Part shown: positions 56,317-64,000 of the stretch, one piece after another
Numbering within the stretch: the first letter of the stretch is position 1
How the letters are laid out: the number at the start of each line of letters is the position of its first letter
Notes under the pieces: model-generated
What the model was told of the DNA's origin: nothing
Database searches by the model: none
Seen by the model: only the letters and a program-made list of their open reading frames with translations
NCBI GenBank assembly: GCA_963832725.1
Contig: CAWHVG010000001.1
Coordinates: 620,001-684,000 of the forward strand
Source: JAEZBP01 sp963832725
Lineage (GTDB): Bacteria; Myxococcota_A; Polyangia; Polyangiales; Sandaracinaceae
DNA: 64,000 nt
Reading direction: 5' to 3'
Translations under genes and position numbers: made by a program

Positions 56317-57333
56317 TTACTCGGCGATCTGGAGGAGCTGCTTGCCCTGGTTCTGCCCGCGGAAGAGGCGCTGCAGCGTCTTCGGCGCGTTCTCGAGGCC
56401 GTGCTGGATGTCGACGCGGTCTTTGATCTTGCCCTCGCGCACCCACTCGGCGAGCTGACGGATGGCCTCACCGGCACGCGGCATGTAGTCGAGGATGATG
56501 AAGCCCTCCATCCGGCCGCGCTGGACGAGGAGGTTGAGGTAGTTCTTGGGCCCGGGAGGCAGCTCGGTGGCGTTGTACTGCGAGATGGCGCCGCAGAGCA
56601 CAACGCGTCCCCCGAGCGCGAGCCGCGCGAGGGCCGCGTCGAGGATCGGCCCGCCGACGTTGTCGAAGTAGACGTCGACGCCCTTCGGGCAGAGCTCGCG
56701 GATGCGCGCCGCGACGTCCTCGGACTTGTAGTCGATGCAGGCGTCGAAGCCGGCCTCGTTCACCACCCAATCGCACTTCTCTTTTCCGCCAGCGATGCCG
56801 ATCGCGCGGCAGCCTTTGATCTTGGCGATCTGCCCGACGACCGAGCCGGTCGCGCCGGCCGCGCCCGACACCAGCACGGTCTCGCCTTCTTTCGGGCGGC
56901 CCACGTCGAGGAGCCCGAAGTAGGCCGTGATGCCGGTCATCCCGAGCGCGCTCATCACGAGCGGGATCGGCGCGCCCTCGGGCACCTTGGAGATGGCGCC
57001 CGCCTCGTTGGCGTCGACGCGCGCGTAGTCCTGCCAGCCGAAGAGGCCTCGCACGACGTCCCCGGGCGCGAAGCCGTCGTGCCGGGACTCGACCACGCGT
57101 CCGACGGCGAACCCGCGCATCACCTCGCCGATGGCGACCGCGGGCAGGTAGCTGTCACGCGCCATCCAGCCGCGCTGCGTCGGGTCGAGCGAGAGGTACA
57201 GATTGCGGACGAGCACCTGGCCGTCCGCCTCGAGCGCGGGGACCGGCTCCTCGAGCCAGCGGAAGTTGCTCTCGTCCACCATGCCCTCGGGTCGCGACGC
57301 CAGCCGCCACTGCCGATTCGTCTCTTCGCTCAT
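56317..57333 (-). CDS. NADPH-dependent MDR oxidoreductase (CurA / 15-oxoprostaglandin-reductase-like)
   Basis: 338 residues, complete. N-terminal signature LYLSLDPTQRGWMARDSYLP. The cofactor site is SGAAGATGSVVGQIAK, with AGGKEKCDW after it. QGKQLLQI at the end is the family C-terminus. There is no zinc-binding Cys set, so it is a leukotriene/prostaglandin-reductase-type enzyme that reduces the C=C bond of enones with NADPH. Curcumin reductase CurA is the closest bacterial type. No operon partner is apparent. Confidence 0.9.
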   Translation of the reverse strand: MSEETNRQWRLASRPEGMVDESNFRWLEEPVPALEADGQVLVRNLYLSLDPTQRGWMARDSYLPAVAIGEVMRGFAVGRVVESRHDGFAPGDVVRGLFGWQDYARVDANEAGAISKVPEGAPIPLVMSALGMTGITAYFGLLDVGRPKEGETVLVSGAAGATGSVVGQIAKIKGCRAIGIAGGKEKCDWVVNEAGFDACIDYKSEDVAARIRELCPKGVDVYFDNVGGPILDAALARLALGGRVVLCGAISQYNATELPPGPKNYLNLLVQRGRMEGFIILDYMPRAGEAIRQLAEWVREGKIKDRVDIQHGLENAPKTLQRLFRGQNQGKQLLQIAE

Positions 57334-57492
57334 GTTCGAACCTCCCTCGCCGTGGGTGTGCGGCTTCTATAGCTGCGCAAGCCACGCACCTCCACCGAGA
57401 CGGCCGAGCGCGCGCGCCCGAGGCCCTGCGGTCTCGTCGATAACCGATCGCCGGCGCGTCGAGCCGGATCGCGAGAGCGAGAGCACGGCGTC

Positions 57493-58690
57493 TCACGAAA
57501 GCCACGACACCATTCTCTCGAAGACGTCCTGGCGATCGAGCAGATCGAGATGGCGCGCGCCGAAGGCAATCCAACGGTGTGCCTCCGGGAAAGCGAGCGC
57601 CAGCTCCGGCCTGTCGCAACGACCGAGGGCGCTGTCGACCGGCACCAACCCGTCGCTCGGCAGCTTCGGCGCCGGGGCGCGAGCCGTGGTGCCGGCGATC
57701 GCGAAGCTCGCGACGTCGCGAGGGAGAGGCAAGGGCGTACGGGAATCCGGACCCCGCTCGAAGCGATCCCAATCTCGCCAGTCGTTCTCGAGCACGGTGC
57801 CGTAGCGCATGTCGGTGACGCCCGCGCTACGGATCTTCCCGAGCCGGGCGAGCGGCGCGCTGTAGCGGCTCAGACCGAGCAGGGCGTCGACCCAGTTGCC
57901 GCCGCGCTCGAGCGGCGCGCCGTGGTGCGGAGAGCCCAGGCACACCAGGCGCCGGAGCTTGTCCCGCCAGCGGTGACCGGCGACCTCGCCCGTGTGGCAG
58001 GCGCTGCGCGCCAGAAGCCCACCCATGCTGTGGCCGACGATGTCGAGCTCGACGACCGGAACCGGCCACGCCTCCAGGAGCTCCTCGAGCAGGGTCGCGA
58101 AGGAGCGACCGTTCGTCGAGATGTGCAGGCCGCTGTTGTAGTTCAGATAGAGCGGCGAGCATCCGAGCGCGCGTGCCAGCGACGCACCGTGATCGTGCCC
58201 CTTCCGCGCCCACTGGCGATCGCTCATGCAGGATCCGTGGACCAGGACGAGGAGGCGCTCGGCGCTCTCTGGGAACGCGGCGCGAAGAGCGTCCGCCCGA
58301 ATCGTCAACGCCCGTCCGCCGGATCGGAGCCGCATCTCGACGGCGAGCGGATTGTCGGTCGTGCTGAGATAGTCGCCGAGCACGCCGTTCAGCACCGCCA
58401 GGACCAGCTCGCGCTCCGGCCCGGGCGCGCTCTCGCCGAGCAGGGGTCCGAGCTGCGCGAGCGCCCCGTCGACGCTCGCCCCGACGACGTCCGTCACGGC
58501 GCGAATGCCCCCGTAGATCGGCTTCGTCACGAGACGCGTCGCCCCCTCGAGAGGCCGCCCGAGGATGCCTGGGCCGCCACCAATCGTCTCGTGCATCGCC
58601 CGCACGAGAATCGATAATCCCCTTCGTCGCGTCGACCGCGAGCCGGCCCGCACCTCGAAGGTCCTCGACGTGTTCGCGCTCGTCCGTCAT
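57493..58690 (-). CDS. Lipase-like alpha/beta hydrolase (PGAP1/esterase type; one frame break)
   Basis: About 398 residues. ATG 58690 starts MTDEREHVEDLRGAGRLAVD; an extra T near 58613 shifts the frame before LVRAMHETIGGGPGILGRPL. The hydrolase domain has LLVLVHGSCMSDRQW (oxyanion), VELDIVGHSMGGLLARSACH (nucleophile Ser), LGSPHHGAPLE, DGLVPVDSALG (Asp) and ARHLDLLDRQDV (His). HSMGGLLAR and GSPHHG are typical of PGAP1-like or lactonizing lipases that act on membrane-bound esters. It is the last gene of the minus-strand signalling cluster. Confidence 0.83.
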
Positions 58691-58920
58691 CCGGAAGCTC
58701 CGCGCCTGTCCGGTCCGCCGACCGCGCGCACGTGGACGACATAGGACCCGCGGCCCGAGATCCGATCCGGCTTCCTCCGGGGACGGAACGAGGCTCGCGA
58801 CGATGGCTCGAGGTCCGGATGAAGCGCGACGTGCGCGGAGCTCGGTGCCCGCGGTGTCCGGTCCGGGGCAGAGCGCGCCGCGCGCTCTCCCTGAGCCGGA
58901 GGAGCGCCCGAGCGCGACGC

Positions 58921-58946
58921 GAGCCTCCGAAGCGACGCGGAGGCTC
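58921..58946 (-). terminator. 9-bp perfect hairpin at the 3' end of the SiaC/STAS-like gene
   Basis: GAGCCTCCG (58921-58929) and CGGAGGCTC (58938-58946) with an 8-base loop. The stop TGA at 58947-58945, which would be used after a one-base shift, lies in the stem. No T tract. Could act as a transcript end or as a processing/stability signal between the signalling genes and the lipase-like gene. Confidence 0.4.
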
Positions 58947-59359
58947 AGAATCTCGCGGACGTCGACGAGCTGCGTGCGGGAGCTGATGTGCTCTTCGTCG
59001 AGGTTCAGCAGGATCGGCAGCGTCTCCTGCTGCCAGTCGTCGTCCTCGAGGCGGCGCACCGTCACCGGGGCGGAGAGCGTGTCGTAGACCGTCTCCACGA
59101 TGTCCATGATGATGTAGAAGCCGTTCGAGTTGCAGAAGCGGAGGTCGGCGAAGTCGATCACCACCTCCTTCACCGCCTCGTTCGACTCCTCGAGCCGCGC
59201 GCGCAGCTCCCCGAGGTGCCCCTCGAGCGCCCGATACGGGTTGTCGATGCGGATCACCCCTTCGAAGCGCAGCGTGAGGGTGCTGCCGTCCAGGGTCGCG
59301 ACCGAGTGAAAGACACTCGCGCCGCCATCCATGATCTCGCCGTAGGTGAGGACCTTCAT
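58945..59359 (-). CDS. SiaC/STAS-like regulatory protein (3' end uncertain)
   Basis: About 138 residues. ATG 59359 overlaps the stop of the upstream kinase-like gene (ATGA). SLTLRFEG-like strand, VIRIDNPYRALEGHLGELRA, then VVIDFADLRFCNSNGFYIIM with Ser78 at the place where SiaC or anti-sigma-antagonist proteins are phosphorylated, and VTVRRLEDDDWQQETLPILL. In the given frame no stop occurs for about 1 kb, into the next gene. A one-base break before 58947 would stop it at 58945, at the right family length. It likely switches partners according to phosphorylation by the 59356 kinase and dephosphorylation by the PP2C at 60098. Confidence 0.68.
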
Positions 59360-59898
59360 CGCGCCTCCTTCACCCAGTGCACCGCACGGATGGTCATGTA
59401 GCCGTCGCGCCGCTCCACGGTGAGCTCGAATTTGTTCTCGGACACGAGCCGCATGAAGCCGAGGCCTCCTTTCAGCCTCTTGGGCCGCCGCTCCTTGATG
59501 GTCTGCTTGAGGAGCGCGCGGACATCCGGCGCCGCGTTGATGTAATCGATGCGGGCCCGAACGTTCTCGAACTGTTCGTCGGTCACGAGGTTCTCGACCT
59601 CAATCACGAGCCTCTCCGCGTCGACCTCGATGTCGAAGCGGAGCTCGCTCTCCGGGTCGACGATGTTCTCCAGCACGTTGGTCACGAGCTCGGTCACGAC
59701 CACGTTCGCCCGCCGCGAGAGCGGCCGCGAGTAGAACATCCCCATGAGGGTGAGCACGTGCTCTCCCAGCACGCCCGCCACGTCCCCGAGCACGTTGCCG
59801 ACCGGGGCGAGCCGCAGGGACGAGGAGAGCCGCGTGCGCGCGAGCTGCTCGGACTCCGCGAGGATCTCGGCCGACCAATCCTGAGCGCCTTCGTTCAT
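59356..59898 (-). CDS. SiaB-like protein kinase (GHKL-type ATPase fold)
   Basis: 180 residues. N-terminal helix pair, then VVVTELVTNVLENIVDPESE, the N-box (Glu and Asn for Mg-ATP) of the histidine-kinase-like fold, LRFDIEVDAERLVIEVENLV, and RLKGGLGFMRLVSENKFELT with the G-box. No His phosphorylation domain is present, as in the SiaB group (DUF6272). It should phosphorylate the SiaC-like protein encoded just downstream, with 4-base overlap. Stops at 59356. Confidence 0.78.
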   Translation of the reverse strand: MNEGAQDWSAEILAESEQLARTRLSSSLRLAPVGNVLGDVAGVLGEHVLTLMGMFYSRPLSRRANVVVTELVTNVLENIVDPESELRFDIEVDAERLVIEVENLVTDEQFENVRARIDYINAAPDVRALLKQTIKERRPKRLKGGLGFMRLVSENKFELTVERRDGYMTIRAVHWVKEAR

Positions 59899-60097
59899 TC
59901 GCGTGCTCCCATCGAGCTCACTTCAGTTCCAGCAGTCCGTCGAAGTACCGGGCCCGACGGATCTCGACCGGGCGCTCGGACCGACGAGCGGATGCACTTT
60001 TTCGTTTGTGAGGAGGGACGGGCGGACAGACGCAGCATCCCATCCGAGAGCCGAGGTGCGAGGTTCTTCCACGGACTGCCAGAGCGCACGCTCCGCC

Positions 60098-61042
60098 TCA
60101 CTGCGTCTTCTTCATGACGAGGAGCGTGATGTCGTCGGAGTCCTGGGCTCGGAACGACTCGTAGTCGTGCACGACCAGGTCGACAATCTGCTGCGCCGGC
60201 AACTCCCGGTTGTCGGCGATGAGCCGGTTGAGGCGCGCGACCGCGTAGTCGTTGCCGACCGGATCCTGCGCCTCGACCATGCCGTCCGTATAGAGCGCGA
60301 GCAGATCACCCTTGCCGAAGGGCAGCACGTCCTCGTGGTAGGGCTTGAGCCGCAAGCCGAGGAAGTGGTTGCGCTTGCGAAAGGTGTGCTTCTGGTCACC
60401 GTGCAGGAGCAGGCCGAAGCCGCCGCCGCACACATAGCGCAGCTTGTTCTCCTCGAACGTGACGAAGTTGACCGTCGCGTACTTGCGCACCTCGCGCAAA
60501 AACTCGAACGAGCTCTTGTTGACCCACTCGACGATGCCCTGCGGCGTGTCGAGGCGCTCCATGATCGTCATGAACTGGGCCTTGAGGTAGCTCATGACGA
60601 GGGCCGACGACACGCCGTGGCCGGAGATGTCGAAGACGCCGACGGCGTAGCAATCGTCGAGGGTACGGAAGAAGTCGTAGTAGTCGCCGCCGACCTCGGT
60701 CAGCTGCTTGTGGTAGACGCCGAGGTCGAGCTCGGCGGCCATCGTGGCGTACATCCGCGGCAGCAGCGCGCGCTGGACCTGCTCCGCGACATCGAGGTCG
60801 TCGCGGATGATGTTGTAGGCCGCCGCGAGCTCGCGCTCCTTCTCGTCCAGCCGCTCGTAGGCGACCTTCAGGTTCTCGTTCGTCGAGCTCCAGAACGCGT
60901 TGTCGCGCTCGAGCGTCTTCTGGAGCCCCAGGAACTTCCAGTAGAGGCGCGCGCGGTCCTCTTCCGAAAGAAGCGAGAGCTGGGACGGGTCCTTGGCCGC
61001 GAGCGCCTCTTCGAGCGTCGGCCTGCCGGGCGCGGTGCTCAA
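60098..61042 (-). CDS. PP2C-type Ser/Thr phosphatase (SpoIIE/RsbU/SiaA-like)
   Basis: 314 residues from TTG 61042, overlapping the stop of the sensor-like gene. N-terminal coiled coil (ERDNAFWSSTNENLKVAYER, LDEKERELAAAYNIIRDDLD), then the phosphatase domain: AEQVQRALLPRM, EVGGDYYDFF, GVFDISGHGVSSALVMSYLK, LLALYTDGMVEAQ and SDDITLLVMKKTQ. The metal-binding Asp residues in GGDYYD, FDISGHG and DDIT are present. No membrane segment, unlike SiaA, so the signal is likely delivered by the protein encoded upstream. It would dephosphorylate the SiaC-like protein. Confidence 0.88.
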   Translation of the reverse strand: MSTAPGRPTLEEALAAKDPSQLSLLSEEDRARLYWKFLGLQKTLERDNAFWSSTNENLKVAYERLDEKERELAAAYNIIRDDLDVAEQVQRALLPRMYATMAAELDLGVYHKQLTEVGGDYYDFFRTLDDCYAVGVFDISGHGVSSALVMSYLKAQFMTIMERLDTPQGIVEWVNKSSFEFLREVRKYATVNFVTFEENKLRYVCGGGFGLLLHGDQKHTFRKRNHFLGLRLKPYHEDVLPFGKGDLLALYTDGMVEAQDPVGNDYAVARLNRLIADNRELPAQQIVDLVVHDYESFRAQDSDDITLLVMKKTQ

Positions 61043-61608
61043 TGGAACTCCACAATCAAGAGGTCGGGGTCCTCGTCGTTGTGCACGTCGATGTAGTCGA
61101 TGTCGCCGGGCGCCAGCATGCCCCCGATCAGCACGCCGCACTCCATCTTGCGGTTGAAGGGCGTGGTCGAGTGGATGATGGCCTGGCCGCGCCGACAATC
61201 GAAGAGCTCGAGCTCGAACGCGCCCACGCAATCCTCGGGGCCCTTCACCACGCTGGAGAAGCCGTTGCTGCCCGTCTGGAAGTGCAGGAACGCCGCGCCG
61301 CGCCGGATGAGCTCCTTGCCGGGCCCGAAGTGGTACCAGCCGGTCATCATCTCGATGCCGACCTTCACCATGATCGGGTCGACGTTCGAGTAGTGGTGGA
61401 CCACCAGCTTCTCGAGCTCGCGCCACTGGCTGAGCGGGTACCACTCGTTGAGCTGGAGCCCCTCGATGAAGTGCGTCGCGTCGTGGCCGGCGACGATGTT
61501 GAGGTTCTTGCAGGCCTGCGCGTAGCCCGTCATCAGCGAGCCGTGGACGAGCATCTCGTCGGCGTCGTTCGGATCGGCGGGCGTGGCGATGGGAGAACGG
61601 TCCGTCAT
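61039..61608 (-). CDS. Sensor-like protein of unknown type (HNOB/TIGR02265-like architecture)
   Basis: 189 residues from ATG 61608. HGSLMTGYAQACKNLNIVAG, then YPLSQWRELEKLVVHHYSN, VGIEMMTGWYHFGPGKELIR, GSNGFSSVVKGPEDCVGAFE and MECGVLIGGMLAPGD. The order of an N-terminal helical part, a YPL/W block, and a later GxLxGxLxxGD block resembles the myxobacterial TIGR02265 and the heme-NO-binding-type sensors. The heme ligand cannot be located, so this is tentative. The stop overlaps the phosphatase start, so they are probably partners. Confidence 0.6.
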   Translation of the reverse strand: MTDRSPIATPADPNDADEMLVHGSLMTGYAQACKNLNIVAGHDATHFIEGLQLNEWYPLSQWRELEKLVVHHYSNVDPIMVKVGIEMMTGWYHFGPGKELIRRGAAFLHFQTGSNGFSSVVKGPEDCVGAFELELFDCRRGQAIIHSTTPFNRKMECGVLIGGMLAPGDIDYIDVHNDEDPDLLIVEFH

Positions 61609-61630
61609 GTCACCTGGCGGGCTGCACCAA

Positions 61631-61690
61631 CGGGTCGAGAAGGCGGGTCGAGAAGGCGGGTCGAGAAGGCGGGTCGAGAAGGCGGGTCGA
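61631..61690. repeat. 13-bp tandem repeat, 4.8 units
   Basis: CGGGTCGAGAAGG is repeated four times and followed by CGGGTCGAGG. It lies between the methyltransferase stop and the sensor-like gene start, within a likely operon. The unit is not a multiple of 3, so it is not coding. Confidence 0.9.
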
Positions 61691-61703
61691 GGCGGAGGAT
61701 CGC

Positions 61704-62825
61704 TCAGGCCTCGCCCGGCACGGGGCCACCACGATACGCGAAGATCGAGATGAGGGGCAGCCCCCGATAGCCGAGACGAACGAGTCCGTCCGCTTCGACG
61801 GTCTCGCAGTACGCCGGGAGGTCCGCCTCGAGCGACACCCGCTCCTCGTAGGGGTTGAAGCCGGCCTTGACCAGGCGGAGCAGCCAGGAGTCGGTCGACT
61901 CGTGGCGTTCGCAGCGGAACGAGTCGCTGGTGCCGAAGATGTCGCGGATCTCGCGCCCGAAGAACTTCTCCTTGATGGAGAAGCGCGCCTCGGCTGAGAT
62001 GTCGGCCTCGTCGATCAGCTCGAAGACCGTGCCGAAGTGCTCCCAGCAGGCGTGGAGGCGGCGCGCGAGCTGCTCGTTGTCGTGATCGGCGTTCGGCTCG
62101 ACCAGCGTGAAGAGCCGCGGACAGAACTCTTCGTTCAGCTTGCGGAGGAGGCGCGTGCGCACCTCGGCGTCCCCCGGCGTGTGAAGGGTGTGGTGGAAGG
62201 TGTAGGCCGAGTTCACGACCACCGGGCCGCCGTCCGCGACCTCCCGCAGCTCCTCGTACTCGCCGGCGCCGATGTGCTCGAGCAGCGCGTGGAGCGGGTG
62301 CACGTCGATGGGGAGCCCCGTGCGCTCCGCCACCTCGGCCAGGCGCCGCCGGGTCTCCGCCAGGTTCGACACGTCCGGGTCGAGCGCGATCACGCGGAAG
62401 CGCTCCAGCTTGCCGGGATCCGCCGCCAGCCGCTCGGCCAGCTTGGACACCTGCACGCCCCGTCCGGCGCCAATCTCGAAGAGGGTGCCCTTGCGCTCCT
62501 GCCGCAGCGCGTGGTGCAGGTACTGGTTCGCGATCGCGTGGGCGGTCGGGACCTGCGGGTACCCCTCCGTCATCATGTAGAAGAGGTCGATCTGCGAGAT
62601 GTCGAACTTCTGCAGGTAGATGTTCTTCGCGTCGACCAGCCGCCGGTCGACCCGCTTGAGCAGGGGCTCGGCGATCAGGTGCGCGATCAGCTCCTCGTTG
62701 GGCAGATCGGGACCGACGTCCTCCTGCAAGAAGCCACCGATCAGGTGCTTGGCCGACTGTTCCCTGCGCCGGGTCACGTTCTGGCACGCGGCGAGGAACG
62801 ACTCGTAGCTCTGCTCGAAAATCAT
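61704..62825 (-). CDS. GRAS-family-like SAM-dependent methyltransferase
   Basis: 373 residues from ATG 62825 (MIFEQSYESFLAAC). IYLQKFDISQIDLFYMMTEG and AHAIANQYLHHALRQERKG precede a methyltransferase core: LFEIGAGRGVQVSKLAERLA (SAM site), RFRVIALDPDV, VNSAYTFHHTLHTPGD, LFTLVEPNADHDNEQLARRL, HFGTVFELIDEADISAEARF and SIKEKFFGREIRDIFG. This block order is that of bacterial GRAS proteins, relatives of plant GRAS transcription factors with unknown small-molecule substrates. It is the first gene of the signalling operon, a new context for this family as far as I know. Confidence 0.78.
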   Translation of the reverse strand: MIFEQSYESFLAACQNVTRRREQSAKHLIGGFLQEDVGPDLPNEELIAHLIAEPLLKRVDRRLVDAKNIYLQKFDISQIDLFYMMTEGYPQVPTAHAIANQYLHHALRQERKGTLFEIGAGRGVQVSKLAERLAADPGKLERFRVIALDPDVSNLAETRRRLAEVAERTGLPIDVHPLHALLEHIGAGEYEELREVADGGPVVVNSAYTFHHTLHTPGDAEVRTRLLRKLNEEFCPRLFTLVEPNADHDNEQLARRLHACWEHFGTVFELIDEADISAEARFSIKEKFFGREIRDIFGTSDSFRCERHESTDSWLLRLVKAGFNPYEERVSLEADLPAYCETVEADGLVRLGYRGLPLISIFAYRGGPVPGEA

Positions 62826-62979
62826 GGCCCCTCGTGCGCGGGCGGGGAAGATATCACCGGCTGCGGCAGCATGGTAGCGGAGCAGTGCCGGTGCAATGGT
62901 CGAACGAACGGATCGACCGGATGCGGGCACCACGGCCCACCATCCGAGCCACGGTGAAGGGTGTTGTCCGGCCGCCCGC

Positions 62980-64000
62980 TCATTCCGTGCCGAGCGCGAC
63001 CCGAAGGTGGCCGCGGAGCTCGAAGTACGGGGGCGAGATCGCGAAGAGGGCCAGGTCGCGCAGGAGCTCCGATGCGCTCGGGCCGCCCGGCAGGCCGGCC
63101 ACCTCGGTCAACACCCGGCGGGCGGCTTCGAGGTCTCGGCCGAAGAGGAGCCCCACGCGGCTCGCGGTGAGATTCGGCGCCGTGAACCCAACGGTCGAGC
63201 TCCACCGCGCCCGGCGCGTCCGGAGACACCCGCGCCATCCGCCGCGTCATCTCCGGGTCCAGGCCTTCCCCGCTGACGATCCGCCCCCACGTCGCCTCGC
63301 GCTCCTCCGGCGTCGCGAGCAGCACCCGCGCGTGGAGCTCCGGGCGGTAGAAGGCCATGTGGCTCGCACACAGATAGCCGAGCTCCGCCTCGCCCCAGCT
63401 CGACTGCGTGGTCTCGCCAGCCACCGACGCCGGCGGCCGCGACGCGACGTGCCGGAGGCCGATCGGCTCGCCCTCCCGGAAGTAGAGGCTGGGCATGGAG
63501 GGCACGTCGAGGCACGCCCCCGCCGGCAGCAGCACCCGGTAGAGCGGCATCGCCGCGCGGAGCAGCTTGCGGGAGCTCGTGGAAGGATCGACCAGCTCCG
63601 CCACCGAGAGCCCGCTCTCCTCCGGGGTCGGGCAGGCCGCGGACAGCGAGGGGACCAGCACGGCGAAGCTGCGGCTCACCTGCGGGAGCAGATCGGGGTG
63701 GGCGAGCCGCCAGAAGGCCTCCTCGTCGAGCCGCTCCGGGCGCGTGCTCGTCGCCTCGAAGTAGTGCTCGGTGTGAAAGTCCCGCGTCGGCTCGTCGACG
63801 TTGTCCTCGCCGAGGACGCCGATGGCCGTGTCGGCGACGCACCACGCCGCGTCGAGCTCGCCCCGGTCCCGATGGAGCGCGAAGAGCTCCTCCCAGGCGC
63901 GCGAGTGCTTGAGATCGGCGCGCAGCACGCGCCGCCAGCCGTCCATCGCGCTGTCGGGATCGTCCCCGCGCTCCGCGCGCACGGCCGCCAGGCGCGCCCG
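62980..64000 (-). CDS. C-terminal part of a TPR-type protein (runs off the window; one frame break)
   Basis: Open from the right edge. The visible part begins with a TPR-like repeat (WRRVLRADLKHSRAWEELFA), then HPDLLPQVSRSFAVLVPSLS, VDVPSMPSLYFREGEPIGLR-like text and LGYLCASHMAFYRPELHARV, blocks of a C-terminal domain common to large myxobacterial TPR proteins. Near 63185 the frame shifts after LDRWV; one base later TAPNLTASRVGLLFGRDLEA and LFAISPPYFELRGHLRVALG end at 62980. Function unknown; these proteins often sit in outer-membrane or secretion systems. Confidence 0.78.

Overview
The window comes from a very GC-rich genome with strong third-position G/C bias. It looks like a member of the Polyangiales/Myxococcota (a Sandaracinus-like relative). 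This is inferred from gene content: lipoproteins with Asp/Ala/Gly-rich linkers and myxobacterial disulfide motifs, an outer-membrane protein resembling a myxobacterial-restricted family, a Ser/Thr kinase with C-terminal PEGA domains, many DUF222/HNH-type and TPR-type genes, and abundant GTG/TTG starts. No rRNA, tRNA, CRISPR array or integrase was seen.

Layout. 0-9 kb: end of an unknown gene, then a minus-strand block with a GMC oxidoreductase and its small partner, a glutaminyl-peptide cyclotransferase, metG, an ABC-F ATPase with a possible attenuator leader, and a MgtC/DUF4010 membrane protein. 9-14.6 kb: a lipoprotein, then a heavily frame-disrupted zone holding an AAA ATPase coupled to a DUF4276-like protein and a DUF222-HNH nuclease interrupted by a 156-bp palindromic element. 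14.6-17.8 kb: PHA locus 1 (phaC, acyl-CoA synthetase, phasin/PhaE-like). 17.8-25 kb: a compact minus-strand operon with three mutually paralogous lipoproteins, an outer-membrane protein, a lipoprotein-type alpha/beta hydrolase and a sodium:solute symporter. 25-27.5 kb: PHA locus 2 (phasin, a truncated phaC, a reductase, phaR) with a candidate PhaR operator. 27.6-34.4 kb: DnaJ-like protein, Ser/Thr kinase, M29-like peptidase, HtrA protease and small genes. 34.6-41 kb: topA, an epimerase, a 540-bp higher-order tandem repeat, NUDIX, class II aldolase and histidine phosphatase. 41.5-50 kb: acetyl-CoA synthetase, pyruvate dehydrogenase E1alpha/E1beta/E2, an acyl carrier protein, a FadD-type ligase and a ribosome hibernation factor. 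50-57 kb: radical SAM protein, CsbD, prepilin-like protein, a second palindromic element, GH31, N-formylglutamate amidohydrolase and an MDR reductase. 57.4-64 kb: a minus-strand signalling operon (GRAS-type methyltransferase, sensor-like protein, PP2C phosphatase, SiaB-like kinase, SiaC/STAS-like protein, lipase-like hydrolase) and the C-terminal part of a TPR protein.

Data quality matters here. Single-base frame breaks occur in genes that must be intact (metG, topA) and in many others, often beside GCGC/CGCG-rich runs. Most single breaks are therefore better read as sequencing or assembly indels than as pseudogenes. The 10.8-14.5 kb zone is denser in breaks and also carries a structural insertion, so it may really be decaying. 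Coordinates below give the reconstructed gene extent and name each frame break.

Stretches over 300 bases without a gene: 25054-25363 holds the divergent phasin/lipoprotein promoter region with a candidate PhaR site; 38356-38922 is mostly tandem repeat; 53088-53486 holds the second palindromic element. The 10504-10790, 41237-41532 and 51166-51462 gaps are just under 300 bases and I see nothing in them.
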